64,000 nucleotides of DNA, from assembly GCF_003025615.1 (NCBI RefSeq), contig NZ_PYMJ01000013.1:62001-126000 (forward strand), written 5' to 3'. Positions within the stretch are counted from its first letter, which is position 1; each line of letters begins with the position of its first letter. The stretch comes from Photobacterium frigidiphilum (lineage in GTDB: Bacteria > Pseudomonadota > Gammaproteobacteria > Enterobacterales > Vibrionaceae). This document shows positions 35,140 through 43,918 of the stretch, piece by piece. The notes beneath the pieces are model-generated. The model saw only the letters and a program-made list of their open reading frames with translations. It ran no database searches and was not told where the DNA came from. The position numbers were made by a program, and so were the translations under genes.

Positions 35140-36582
35140 TTAAATCGTCGCTAACACACCATTAATTTCTGTTTTAATATTATCGGATTGAGTACCAAAA
35201 ATAGCTTGTAGGTTATCGCCAATCACCAACACATCATGGGCACCTAGCTGTTTAAGCTTTACAATGTCTACCTCATTGATATCTTTTACTGTCACTCTTA
35301 ATCGTGTAATACACGCATCCACTGATTTAATGTTTGGCTTCCCACCAAGTGCCATCACAATATCCGTTGCTATTTCATCTGGCGCTCCTGCCATTTCAAC
35401 CTTAACAGGGTCACTCTCACGCCCTGGCGTTTTAAGATCTAATTTCACAATTAAGAAGCGGAATAAACCATAGTACAGAGCCGCCCAAATTGGGCCGATA
35501 ATAACGAACATCCATGCGTTATTCGACATTGGGTAATATAGGAAGAATTGAATCGCCCCGTGCGCAAAGTCTGTACTGTGTTTAATATCCAGAAAAGCAG
35601 TAATCGCAAAGGCAATCCCGGTTAAAAACACATGAATCACATACAGCACTGGAGCAACAAATAAGAAAGTAAATTCAATCGGTTCTGTGATGCCTGTTAG
35701 CCAAGAGGTTAATGCCGCTGAAGCCATTAAACCACCTACCACTTTTTTACGAGAAGGCGTAGCACAATGGTAAATCGCTAATGCAGCCGCAGGCAATGCC
35801 CACATTGAATACATAAAGCCACCAGAGAGATAACCTGCTGTTTTGTCTCCAGCAAAGAATCGGCTTAACTCGCCGGTGATTACTTTTCCTGTTTCAGGAT
35901 CAGTATAACTACCCACTTCGAAAAAGAATGGCGCGTTCCAAATATGATGAAGACCAACAGGAAGTAACGAACGCTCACCCGCACCATAAATAGACCATGC
36001 AAGTACAGGATTTTGGTAAGCGGCCCAATGAGAGAAGGCATCCAATAATTGCCCTACAGGTGGCCATGCAAACGCTAAGAAAGCCCCAACAACAATAGCA
36101 AGGAGCCCTGTGATGATTGGCACAAATCGTTTACCGGCAAAGAACCCTAAATATTCTGGCAAACGTATATTGTAAAATCGGTTAAACATTAGAGCTGCAA
36201 CCGCACCCATAATGATCCCTCCAAATACACCCGTTTGCAGTGTATTCACCCCCATGATTGTCGCATCAGTTTCAAAGCCGCGTAGCCCTGTTACAACCCC
36301 TAATGATGCGTTCATGATAATTAAGCCCACAACCCCAGCCAGTGCCGCCGCACCGTCATTTCCTTTTGATAGCCCTAGTGCAACACCAACAGCAAACATT
36401 AACTGCATATTGCTAAAGACACCATCACCCGCAGCAAGCATCACCTTACTTAAGGCTTCAGGTATGAAAGCAAACCCTGCATTACCCAAACCGAGCATCA
36501 ACCCAGCAACAGGTAACACTGCTACAGGCAACATTAATGAGCGGCCTATTTTTTGTAATTGTCCAAATGCTTTACCAAACAT
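35140..36582 (-). CDS. ptsG: PTS glucose-type permease, EIICB (PtsG-like)
   Basis: This membrane protein imports and phosphorylates a hexose through the phosphotransferase system. Residues 1-385 form the EIIC channel (KLPEYLGFFAGKRFVPII-like LPEYLGFFAGKRFVPII, GLHHIWNAPF, GITEPIEFTFLF), then the linker LDLKTPGRES leads to an EIIB domain with the phospho-cysteine in DACITRLRV (Cys424). No EIIA is attached, as in E. coli PtsG. The likely substrate is glucose or a close relative. The gene is divergent from a response regulator, kinase and sugar-binding protein, which suggests that it is their target. Confidence 0.85.
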   Translation of the reverse strand: MFGKAFGQLQKIGRSLMLPVAVLPVAGLMLGLGNAGFAFIPEALSKVMLAAGDGVFSNMQLMFAVGVALGLSKGNDGAAALAGVVGLIIMNASLGVVTGLRGFETDATIMGVNTLQTGVFGGIIMGAVAALMFNRFYNIRLPEYLGFFAGKRFVPIITGLLAIVVGAFLAFAWPPVGQLLDAFSHWAAYQNPVLAWSIYGAGERSLLPVGLHHIWNAPFFFEVGSYTDPETGKVITGELSRFFAGDKTAGYLSGGFMYSMWALPAAALAIYHCATPSRKKVVGGLMASAALTSWLTGITEPIEFTFLFVAPVLYVIHVFLTGIAFAITAFLDIKHSTDFAHGAIQFFLYYPMSNNAWMFVIIGPIWAALYYGLFRFLIVKLDLKTPGRESDPVKVEMAGAPDEIATDIVMALGGKPNIKSVDACITRLRVTVKDINEVDIVKLKQLGAHDVLVIGDNLQAIFGTQSDNIKTEINGVLATI

Positions 36583-36700
36583 ATTCCCTCCTAATTGGAG
36601 AATGGTTTTTGATTATTTACTCTGATTTGCACCAAAGTCGCTTCTCGTTTCGCTTAAAATTAAATCCCATTTAGATTATTCTTTATTGCAAAGCTCAAGG

Positions 36701-36755
36701 TTACAAATGGCAATGACTTTGTAAGAATTCACTTACAAAAAAACACCTTTGTAAG
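36701..36755. promoter_or_regulatory. Array of TTTGTAAG half-sites between ptsG and the response regulator gene
   Basis: TTTGTAAG-N6-CTTACAAA is a perfect dyad at 36718-36739. A third TTTGTAAG lies at 36748-36755 and a partial inverted copy, TTACAAA, at 36701-36707. The regular spacing of 14-17 bp suggests cooperative binding by a regulator, possibly the neighbouring OmpR-type protein. Confidence 0.6.
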
Positions 36756-36854
36756 CGACAAATTACGAATGGCTGAATTGTGCCTCTATAAAGAAAAGCG
36801 CATCATAACTAGCAGCTATAAAGGATAAAAATAGCTAGGATAAAAAGAGGAAGG

Positions 36855-37568
36855 ATGACCATGGAACAAAAACAGATTTTAGTGGTGGATGATAACTTTG
36901 AATTACGTGATGCATTAACTGAATATCTAGGGCGTGCAGGATTTAGCGTTATCGGCGCAGAAAACGGGGTAGCAATGTGGAAATTGCTTGAATTTAATAG
37001 CCCTGATCTCATTATTTTAGACATTATGATGCCGGGTGATGATGGCTTTACCTTATGCCAAAAATTGCGCCGTACCTCTGATACCCCCATCATCATGCTT
37101 ACTGCTGTCACAGAAGAAGCAGACAGAGTCGCAGGGTTAGAAATGGGGGCTGATGATTACATAACAAAATCCTTTAGCCCTAGGGAGTTGCTTGCTCGTA
37201 TAAAAACCATTTTAAGACGCAGCCACTCATCCCATTCCACTCAATTAGCGAGAAAAGTCACACTAGGGGAATGGCAGCTAGATACGGTTACCCGTCAGTT
37301 GACACACCTTCCATCTAAAACAACGAAACAACTATCTGGCTCAGATTTATCTTTACTGGCTTTATTCATTACCAAAGCCGAATCCATTTTAAGCCGTGAT
37401 GATATCGCCCGTGAGATTTGGGGAAGAGAGGCCGATCCATTTGAAAGAGGGATCGACGTTCAAATAAGCCGTTTACGCCACCATCTTGAAGACAAAGATC
37501 GCACCTTGATCCTTACCGTAAGAAATCAAGGATATATGCTAACCACAGGCGTTCAATATGAACGTTAA
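36855..37568 (+). CDS. OmpR-family response regulator
   Basis: The 237-residue protein has a receiver domain (1-120, acidic VDDN pocket, phospho-acceptor Asp56 in LIILDIMMPGDDG, Thr in MLTA, Lys105) and a C-terminal winged helix (about 135-235, VQISRLRHHLEDKD and RNQGYML). ATG at 36861 is an alternative start with AAGGA at good spacing. It overlaps the kinase gene by 11 bp and is divergent from ptsG. In Pseudomonas an OmpR-type regulator GltR with kinase GtrS controls glucose uptake; the similar gene company suggests an equivalent role, by inference. Confidence 0.88.
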   Translation: MTMEQKQILVVDDNFELRDALTEYLGRAGFSVIGAENGVAMWKLLEFNSPDLIILDIMMPGDDGFTLCQKLRRTSDTPIIMLTAVTEEADRVAGLEMGADDYITKSFSPRELLARIKTILRRSHSSHSTQLARKVTLGEWQLDTVTRQLTHLPSKTTKQLSGSDLSLLALFITKAESILSRDDIAREIWGREADPFERGIDVQISRLRHHLEDKDRTLILTVRNQGYMLTTGVQYER

Positions 37569-38994
37569 ACTGTGGCCAACCTCATTAGCTGCTCGCACCA
37601 GTCTATTTTTATTAATGGTGATCATGCTTGCTCAGCTACTTTCAGGCTTTATTTGGTATCAACATTCGAGTGAAAAAGACAAGCAAGGGCTTATTACCAG
37701 TGTCAATAGCCTTGCCATGAGCGCCTCTTCAACGGTTGCTTTCTTTCAAACTCTACCTTCAGAATATCGACATTTGATACTCAATCAACTACGAAGTATG
37801 GGAGGCACCCGTTTTTTTGTTTCACTCAATAGTCATAAGATCACACTTAACACCTTACCTAATAGTGAACGTAAAAATTTGGTCATCAATGAAGTCACGA
37901 GCGTACTTGAAAAAGAGCTCGGTACATTGCCAAATATGGATGTCGATTTTACCTTAAGAAAAGATCTCAAAGTCTTTAACAAAGAACTCTCTATTGATGA
38001 GTTGCCTTTGTTGTGGGCACATTACTCCCTCTCGCTAGGCGATTTAAATCCACCTATTTTAGTTATGCAAATTGAAGTCGCTCAAGATGAGTGGTTTTAC
38101 CTTGCAGCGGTGCTGCCTGCACCCTATGTCAATTTAGAAACCAGTTATTTTGATTTACGTGAATGGGTAACATTGTTTTTTTCTGCTCTGTTTCTATTAG
38201 CTTGTACCAGCCTGATTGTAAGAAAAGAAATTCGTCCTATTCGCAATTTAGCTAAAGCCGCAACATTAATGACCAGCCGTTTAAAAGTGCCTGAAGTGAA
38301 AGAAGAAGGCAGTGCTGAATTACGCGCAGCCATTCACGCGTTTAATAAAATGAATCGTCGAATTAAAAGCCACATTAATGACAGAGAAATGCTGTTTGGT
38401 GCAATTTCTCACGATCTGAAAACCCCCATTGCTTGTTTAAAACTTCGAGCTGAAATGCTTGATGACGATAACGAACGCGAACGCTTTACTCGAATAATTA
38501 ACGATTTAGATCTTATGGTAAAAGGGGCATTACAGTGCATCAAAGAAACGGATATTCATGAAGAAATAGAACCGATTGATATCATTGCATTACTTGAGCA
38601 CACCAAAACGGCCTTCGGCGGCCCAAGTGATCGCATCACCCTTATTAATACTCAAAGCCAACCGTATATCGGTAAACCTTTGGCAATAAAACGTTGCATT
38701 CAAAATCTAATAGATAACGGCATTAAATATGGAAACAAAGTGGATATTGAATTATTTGATAACCCAGAATGCTTACAACTTGCCATTACTGATCACGGCG
38801 AAGGCGTTGATAAAGAAACCTTAGATAAATTATTTGAACCGTATTTCAGAATGAATCCAAACAATGAAATACAAGGTAATGGGCTTGGCCTAACCATCTC
38901 ACAAAGTATCGCTAAAGCACACGGCGGTAAATTAGAGCTTTCAATAACCGATACTGGTGGGCTGTGTGCGTTGCTCATTTTTCCTAGAGATTAA
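37558..38994 (+). CDS. Sensor histidine kinase, sugar-sensing candidate
   Basis: The 478-residue inner-membrane kinase has a first membrane span at about 15-35, a periplasmic region of around 165 residues, a second span near 203-221, a HAMP-like linker, the phospho-acceptor His285 in GAISHDLKTP, and an ATPase domain with N box NLIDNGIKYG, DHGEGVD and GNGLGLTIS. The large periplasmic domain is suited to contacting a binding protein. The gene overlaps the response regulator gene and is followed 3 bp later by a sugar-binding protein gene. Confidence 0.9.
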   Translation: MNVKLWPTSLAARTSLFLLMVIMLAQLLSGFIWYQHSSEKDKQGLITSVNSLAMSASSTVAFFQTLPSEYRHLILNQLRSMGGTRFFVSLNSHKITLNTLPNSERKNLVINEVTSVLEKELGTLPNMDVDFTLRKDLKVFNKELSIDELPLLWAHYSLSLGDLNPPILVMQIEVAQDEWFYLAAVLPAPYVNLETSYFDLREWVTLFFSALFLLACTSLIVRKEIRPIRNLAKAATLMTSRLKVPEVKEEGSAELRAAIHAFNKMNRRIKSHINDREMLFGAISHDLKTPIACLKLRAEMLDDDNERERFTRIINDLDLMVKGALQCIKETDIHEEIEPIDIIALLEHTKTAFGGPSDRITLINTQSQPYIGKPLAIKRCIQNLIDNGIKYGNKVDIELFDNPECLQLAITDHGEGVDKETLDKLFEPYFRMNPNNEIQGNGLGLTISQSIAKAHGGKLELSITDTGGLCALLIFPRD

Positions 38995-38997
38995 GTT

Positions 38998-40239
38998 ATG
39001 CATTGGATTATAAAAACAGCGCTGCTCACAACATTATTACATTTCACTCCAGTAAGGGCCGAGATTGAACTACTACATTGGTGGACATCGAAAGGTGAAA
39101 TAAAGGCGCTTAACACAATTAAAAAACAACTAAATGATCATGATTATCAGATGGTCAGCACCTCAGTTATAGGCGGTGGTGGTGACACCGCAACAACCGT
39201 ATTGCAAGCCAGAGCTCTCGCCGGAAACACCCCAAACATTGCACAAATTGAAGGACCAAGTATTAAAGCTTGGGATGCAATAGGGATTTTACATAATTTG
39301 AATAACACCGCAAAAAAACACCAATGGAATGAGACACTTAATCCTTTGGCTAAAGAAATCAATCAAACTGAAAATGGTTACGTGGCCCTCCCTCTTACTT
39401 TACATAGGATGAATTGGCTTTGGGTAAATCATGACCTATTAACACAGCTTGCATTAGATGTACCTGTTACGTGGCCTGAATTATTTATTGCGATGGATAA
39501 AGCAAAGCGCCACCACATAGAACCATTAGCAATAGGAAAACAACCGTGGCAAATAGCTCAACTTTTTGAAAGCCTTGTTATTGCCTATGGCGGTGTCGAT
39601 TTTTACCAACAAGCCATGGTGAACTTAGATAAAACGGCCATCTCATCACAGGAAATGCAGGAGATATTCAAACAATTCCGCCGTCTTAGTCTATTGGTAG
39701 GAGAGCAATTAGCGGATCATAAATGGGAAACTGCAACTCAATATTTAGCACAAGATAAAGCCTTATTTCAAATCGGAGGAGATTGGATTTTGGGTGAATT
39801 AATCGCTCTGAATATTGATGTCCCCAAAAAAATTGGGTGCTATGTTGCACCGCAAACTCAAGGCGTTTTTCTTTATAATATGGACAGTTTCATTTTTATG
39901 TCTCGCCCTGATTTCACCGTTCAACAAGCTAATGACCTCGCCAACGTATTGGCCGATAAAACATTTCAAAGTCAATTTAATAAAGTAAAAGGGGCTATCC
40001 CTGTACGCAATGATATTGATTTATCGGGCTTTAATGTATGCCAACAACAAGCTAGTCAAGATTTAGAGTTTGCGCTGATTCATAAATTAGCAGTTCCAAG
40101 CATGACAGATTCCATGGCGGTCAACCCCATAAAACAGCAAGCAATTAATAACGAACTGTTTCAATTTTTTAAAAATGATTCCATTGACAGTAAGGCAGTA
40201 ATTCGACGCATTATTGCAATTGCGTCTTCAGATAATTAA
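38998..40239 (+). CDS. Periplasmic sugar-binding protein without ABC permease
   Basis: The protein has 413 residues with a signal peptide (cleavage after TPVRA) and a mature start EIELLHWWTSKGEIKAL. This start and the GGGGDTATTVLQARALAG and LPLTLHRMNWLWVNHDLL segments are like the glucose-binding proteins of the GtsA type. No ATPase or permease genes follow. It starts 3 bp after the kinase stop, so it is probably a co-receptor that presents sugar to the kinase and not a transporter subunit. Its 3' part is repeated as a damaged copy near 42.4 kb. Confidence 0.85.
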   Translation: MHWIIKTALLTTLLHFTPVRAEIELLHWWTSKGEIKALNTIKKQLNDHDYQMVSTSVIGGGGDTATTVLQARALAGNTPNIAQIEGPSIKAWDAIGILHNLNNTAKKHQWNETLNPLAKEINQTENGYVALPLTLHRMNWLWVNHDLLTQLALDVPVTWPELFIAMDKAKRHHIEPLAIGKQPWQIAQLFESLVIAYGGVDFYQQAMVNLDKTAISSQEMQEIFKQFRRLSLLVGEQLADHKWETATQYLAQDKALFQIGGDWILGELIALNIDVPKKIGCYVAPQTQGVFLYNMDSFIFMSRPDFTVQQANDLANVLADKTFQSQFNKVKGAIPVRNDIDLSGFNVCQQQASQDLEFALIHKLAVPSMTDSMAVNPIKQQAINNELFQFFKNDSIDSKAVIRRIIAIASSDN

Positions 40240-40254
40240 TTGGATATTTTAATG

Positions 40255-40318
40255 ATGAGTGATTTTTTCGGTACCTTCAAAACATAAAATAACCCACCAA
40301 GAAGTATTGGGGTATTTA
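40255..40318 (-). pseudogene. Fragment copied from the DUF808 gene
   Basis: About 60 bp match 43197-43263, inside the intact DUF808 gene, with scattered substitutions and two small indels (for example ACCTTCAAAACA and TATTGGGGTA shared). It carries no start or stop of its own. It lies just after the binding-protein gene, next to an 18-bp tandem repeat. Confidence 0.7.
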
Positions 40319-40390
40319 ACGGCTGTGGGATATTTAACGGCTGTGTCGCAAACTGGAGTGCTGCTGAAAGTCATCACTCAGCTGCGACAC
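40313..40390. repeat. 18-bp tandem duplication followed by an 8-bp inverted repeat
   Basis: TATTTAACGGCTGTG occurs at 40313 and again 18 bp later. GTGTCGCA at 40343-40350 is then matched in reverse by TGCGACAC at 40383-40390. This could be the scar of a lost insertion sequence, but no transposase remains. Confidence 0.5.
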
Positions 40391-40479
40391 AATCCTAACG
40401 ATAACTTTCAGATATCAAGCCTACACCTTCAAGTTAATGGTGAGCATTAAACCCAACATGAGTTCATCATGTTTAAGGG

Positions 40480-42048
40480 TTATTTACTTTCCTGCCAAGG
40501 CCCCCATTGATCCTTTCCAGGTTCTTCATTCGTATTCCACCATTTTGCTAAGAATCGAAGATTGTTATATGAGACTTCATCACCTTTTAAATATACTTTA
40601 CTTGCATTCCATTGCTCTAATATAGGTTTCGGTAGCTCTCCTATTTGAAGCAACTTAATTGCGGCGTCAGCATCAGCCAACCCAGAACCACAACCTATAC
40701 ATTGGTTTGGATTCGGAAATTGGCGTGAAGACTGCTTAATAATTTTTTCTACTTTCTCTGGGGTGATCATAGGATCCGCTTGGTATAATAGAGCGGCAAG
40801 CCCTGCGACATGAGGAGCTGCCATGCTTGTTCCTTGATAATACCCATACCCCTCAGTTGTCGGCTGTTTTTGACCATTGTTAATGGTAGACAGAATCGCC
40901 GCTGTTTTCCCAACTTGAGTGTATTCACCTCCGGGAGCTGCTATATCAACCACAGCACCGAAATTTGAATAATAAGAACGACTACCGACATTATTAACCG
41001 CTGCGACGGTAATAACATTAGCGCAACTGGCAGGAGTGTAATTATAGGCATTACGATTACTATTTCCTGCCGCTACTACAATCGTAGAACCATTTGATCG
41101 GGCAAGGTCAATTGCATTTTGAGTCGTACGAGAACAGCTACCTTGACCACCTAAAGACATATTAATCACCTGTGCAGGATTACGATTAATATTCGCCCCA
41201 GGTACATCGCCACCAGATGCCCAGATGATTCCATCAGCGATATCAGAAGTATATCCACCACAGCGCCCTAGCACTCTAACTGGAACAACTTTTGCGTCAT
41301 ATGCGACCCCAGCAATCCCTTTACTATTATTGGCAACAGCAGCAATTGTTCCAGCAACATGAGTACCATGCCACGATGAATTACGTGCTGGTGAATTCTG
41401 TTTACACTGGTTTTTTAGTACCCAATCACCAGGATCAGACGCATCATTATCACGACCATCGCCATCATTTCCCATCATTGGATCTGTAATAAAATCCCAA
41501 CCTGGTAGCATATTTGATTCTAGATCAGAATGAAGCGCGTAACCCGTATCAACCACCGCTACTGTCGTACTTTTACCACTGTATTTTGGCCAAACTGCCG
41601 CAACATTTATTCCTGCATAATGTTTACCAACTCCCCATAGTTCAGAAATACGAGTGTCATTTGGCATTTCTAATGGGTGTAGAATCAAATCTGGTTCAGC
41701 ATACTCTACCTGAGGATCGCCTTCTAAACTGTTTAGAATCAAGTCCAACTCTTCACTATTTTTCCACTCATCAAGTTCGTAAACTTCTTCTCCGGTTGAA
41801 AGAGTACGAATATATTTGCTCTTACTTCCTGTCGCTGAACTTAATACTGCTGCAGTATCTAGTTGCCTAAATTCTTGCATGTCAATATTTAACACATCAC
41901 GTTTAACGGGTTTATATTTGATAATAACTCGGTTGGTTTCGATGAAATTATTATTTTCATTTTCATCAACTTGATTTGCCAAAGCACAGTTAAAGCTCAA
42001 TGCTGTAACTATCCCTAAACACATGAATGAACGTTGAATATGCTTCAT
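40480..42048 (-). CDS. Secreted subtilisin-family serine protease with chitin-binding tail
   Basis: The 522-residue precursor has a signal peptide (about 1-25), a propeptide region to about 125, and an S8 catalytic domain with Asp167 (AVVDTGYALHSD), His227 (HGTHVAG), oxyanion Asn329 (AAGNSN) and Ser408 (GTSMAAPHVAG). Residues 478-522 (WNASKVYLKGDEVSYN, AKWWNTNEEPG, WGPW) form a CBM5/12 chitin-binding module. An exported enzyme that digests protein on chitinous surfaces is the likely role. AAGGAAT precedes the ATG. The gene is flanked by duplicated fragments of both neighbours, so it seems to have entered or been trapped by a rearrangement. Confidence 0.93.
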   Translation of the reverse strand: MKHIQRSFMCLGIVTALSFNCALANQVDENENNNFIETNRVIIKYKPVKRDVLNIDMQEFRQLDTAAVLSSATGSKSKYIRTLSTGEEVYELDEWKNSEELDLILNSLEGDPQVEYAEPDLILHPLEMPNDTRISELWGVGKHYAGINVAAVWPKYSGKSTTVAVVDTGYALHSDLESNMLPGWDFITDPMMGNDGDGRDNDASDPGDWVLKNQCKQNSPARNSSWHGTHVAGTIAAVANNSKGIAGVAYDAKVVPVRVLGRCGGYTSDIADGIIWASGGDVPGANINRNPAQVINMSLGGQGSCSRTTQNAIDLARSNGSTIVVAAGNSNRNAYNYTPASCANVITVAAVNNVGSRSYYSNFGAVVDIAAPGGEYTQVGKTAAILSTINNGQKQPTTEGYGYYQGTSMAAPHVAGLAALLYQADPMITPEKVEKIIKQSSRQFPNPNQCIGCGSGLADADAAIKLLQIGELPKPILEQWNASKVYLKGDEVSYNNLRFLAKWWNTNEEPGKDQWGPWQESK

Positions 42049-42309
42049 TTATTATTCCTTCTTTATTATTGACGCTTATGGGTTACGACACTTAATAACA
42101 TGAAGTATGACGAGCAAACTCATTTCACTGAGATGCCAATAAGAACCTTGTATCATATAGAATTCTTATGTACACAACCTTCTTTCATTCGTGCGATCGA
42201 TAGTTCTTTAGAAGGAAATAATTAATACTTATTGCATTATATGAGGGCTGGCCAGAGACAAAAAATACATGATATTAATGCGGTATGTCAGACATTAGAG
42301 AACCATTTT

Positions 42310-42350
42310 GCGGATGCGGATGCGGATGCGGATGCGGATGCGGATGCGGA
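42310..42350. repeat. Hexanucleotide repeat (GCGGAT)6.8
   Basis: Six full copies of GCGGAT plus GCGGA form an uninterrupted 41-bp simple repeat. It lies upstream of the damaged binding-protein copy, in no intact gene. Such repeats can change length by slippage. Confidence 0.95.
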
Positions 42351-42383
42351 AATTGTTATTCACATCGAATGATAAGCTATACA

Positions 42384-42522
42384 CTTGCTGATAAAACATT
42401 TCGAAGTAAATTTAATAAAGCGCAACAAGCTATCAATAACGAACTTTTCCATCTGTTCTCCCCCCCTTGACAGCAAAGCGATAATTCGACGCATGATTGC
42501 AATTGCGTCTTCAGGTAATTAA
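42384..42522 (+). pseudogene. Damaged 3' copy of the sugar-binding protein gene
   Basis: The segment matches two pieces of the intact gene at 38998-40239: around 39955-39986 and 40131-40239, joined with the middle missing. The C-terminal codons IIAIASS-like (region before TAA 42520-42522) are preserved, but a run of seven C residues shifts the frame relative to the intact gene. A frame open over 42285-42470 is a by-product. Confidence 0.75.
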
Positions 42523-42614
42523 TTAGATAGAAAAAGCCCTCGTCGTAGACAAGGGTAATATGTGCAAGACTATAATAATGCGAGATCAGATATAGTAAAA
42601 AGTTAGCTTACTCG

Positions 42615-43520
42615 CTATTTACCACGTACTTTCTGTACGGCAGTGACTACCACTAAAACAATCACACCAGCCACAACTCCAACTACACCGTTAAACAAAG
42701 TAGGCGCTATTACATCAGCGGTAGGAATAGTGGCGACCGACTCTGTAATCGCATGCACTATATCGTGAGAGTTCGGTACGCTATGAACAACAATACCTCC
42801 CCCGACTAAGAACATTGCTATCGTGCCAACCACTGCTAAAAATTTCATTAAATAAGGGGCTGCATTCACAAGAAAAGTGCCAAATGCACGTTTAATGGTT
42901 TTTTCTTCACTGTTTCTTACCAAATACAAACCTGCATCGTCCAATTTCACAATGCCCGCCACCAGCCCATAAACACCGGCCGTCATTACCACTGCAATCA
43001 AACTGACTACCATTAATTGGGTGGGAAATGGGTGGGTTTGTACTGTGCCTAAAGCAATGACAATAATTTCAGCAGATAGAATAAAATCTGTGCGTATTGC
43101 CCCTTTTATTTTTTCTTGCTCAAACGCAACTAAATCAATATTTTCATCTTCCAGCAGCTCTGGTGTTTCTAATTCCTCTTTATCGTGTAAGAACTTATGA
43201 GTGATCTTTTCTGCACCTTCAAAACACAAAAATAATCCACCGAGTAAAAGCATTGGGGTAATTAGCCAAGGCGCAACGGCACTGATTAATAATGCCGCGG
43301 GGACTAAAATTAGCTTATTTTTAAACGACCCTTTTGCAACGGCCCACACCACAGGGATTTCACGTTCAGCCCGTACACCTGAGACCTGCTGTGCATTCAA
43401 CGCTAGATCATCACCAAGCACCCCTGCCGTTTTTCGTGCCGCAACTTTTGTCATCAAGGCAACGTCATCTAAAACGGTTGCTATATCGTCAAGTAAGGTC
43501 AATAAACTTGCACCAGCCAC
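42615..43520 (-). CDS. DUF808 / YedI-family inner membrane protein
   Basis: This 301-residue membrane protein starts MAGASLLTLLDDIATVLDDVALMTKVAARKTAG in the manner of the DUF808 family (E. coli YedI) and has six or more hydrophobic segments (for example LILVPAALLISAVAPWLITPMLLLGGLFL and the C-terminal VVGVVAGVIVLVVVTAV). The function is unknown. A 60-bp internal piece is repeated upstream at 40255-40318. It probably was once the direct neighbour of the sugar-binding protein gene. Confidence 0.88.
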   Translation of the reverse strand: MAGASLLTLLDDIATVLDDVALMTKVAARKTAGVLGDDLALNAQQVSGVRAEREIPVVWAVAKGSFKNKLILVPAALLISAVAPWLITPMLLLGGLFLCFEGAEKITHKFLHDKEELETPELLEDENIDLVAFEQEKIKGAIRTDFILSAEIIVIALGTVQTHPFPTQLMVVSLIAVVMTAGVYGLVAGIVKLDDAGLYLVRNSEEKTIKRAFGTFLVNAAPYLMKFLAVVGTIAMFLVGGGIVVHSVPNSHDIVHAITESVATIPTADVIAPTLFNGVVGVVAGVIVLVVVTAVQKVRGK

Positions 43521-43918
43521 TAGAACACTCCTTGTAAAGATTCAACGGCGAATAAATAAGAACATCTTTCCAGCATAGACCTAGATTTACCGCTTCAGCT
43601 CCTAGCACCTATACTCTTGACAAGAAAATCATACAAATGGTTATATAATGTACATTCTGCATCACCTAATGCCTTACACATTTTAGCGAATTTCAATCAA
43701 AAATAGAGATATTTCCCATTACCATTTAATCATAAAACCAATATTATTGACCAATTCATTGGATTCAACTAGTTTCTTATATCAACATTGTGCCTATATG
43801 TAGTAGATTCGGGAGGTGTATTGATTATTTCATTGGTACGTATGTCCAATTTTACAGACAAAATTTGATTAAGCATCGTTTTTAACGAGGCTTATAATAT
43901 AAATAATAACGGACAAGC
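43521..43918. other. Intergenic region, DUF808 gene / LuxR-type gene
   Basis: About 400 bp between divergent genes. It is AT-rich and should hold two promoters. I see no gene or distinct repeat in it. Confidence 0.5.

Larger units (their letters stand above)
42049..42614. other. Rearranged intergenic stretch between protease and DUF808 genes
   Basis: Apart from the hexamer repeat and the damaged binding-protein copy, this 566-bp stretch holds no gene I can support. The sequence upstream of the protease (42049-42280) presumably contains its promoter. Confidence 0.5.

Noticed and set aside
42285..42470. Cys-Gly repeat protein of 61 residues
   Set aside because: The apparent peptide repeat comes from reading the GCGGAT hexamer and then the damaged binding-protein copy out of context; there is no good ribosome site and the frame ends in the decayed copy.
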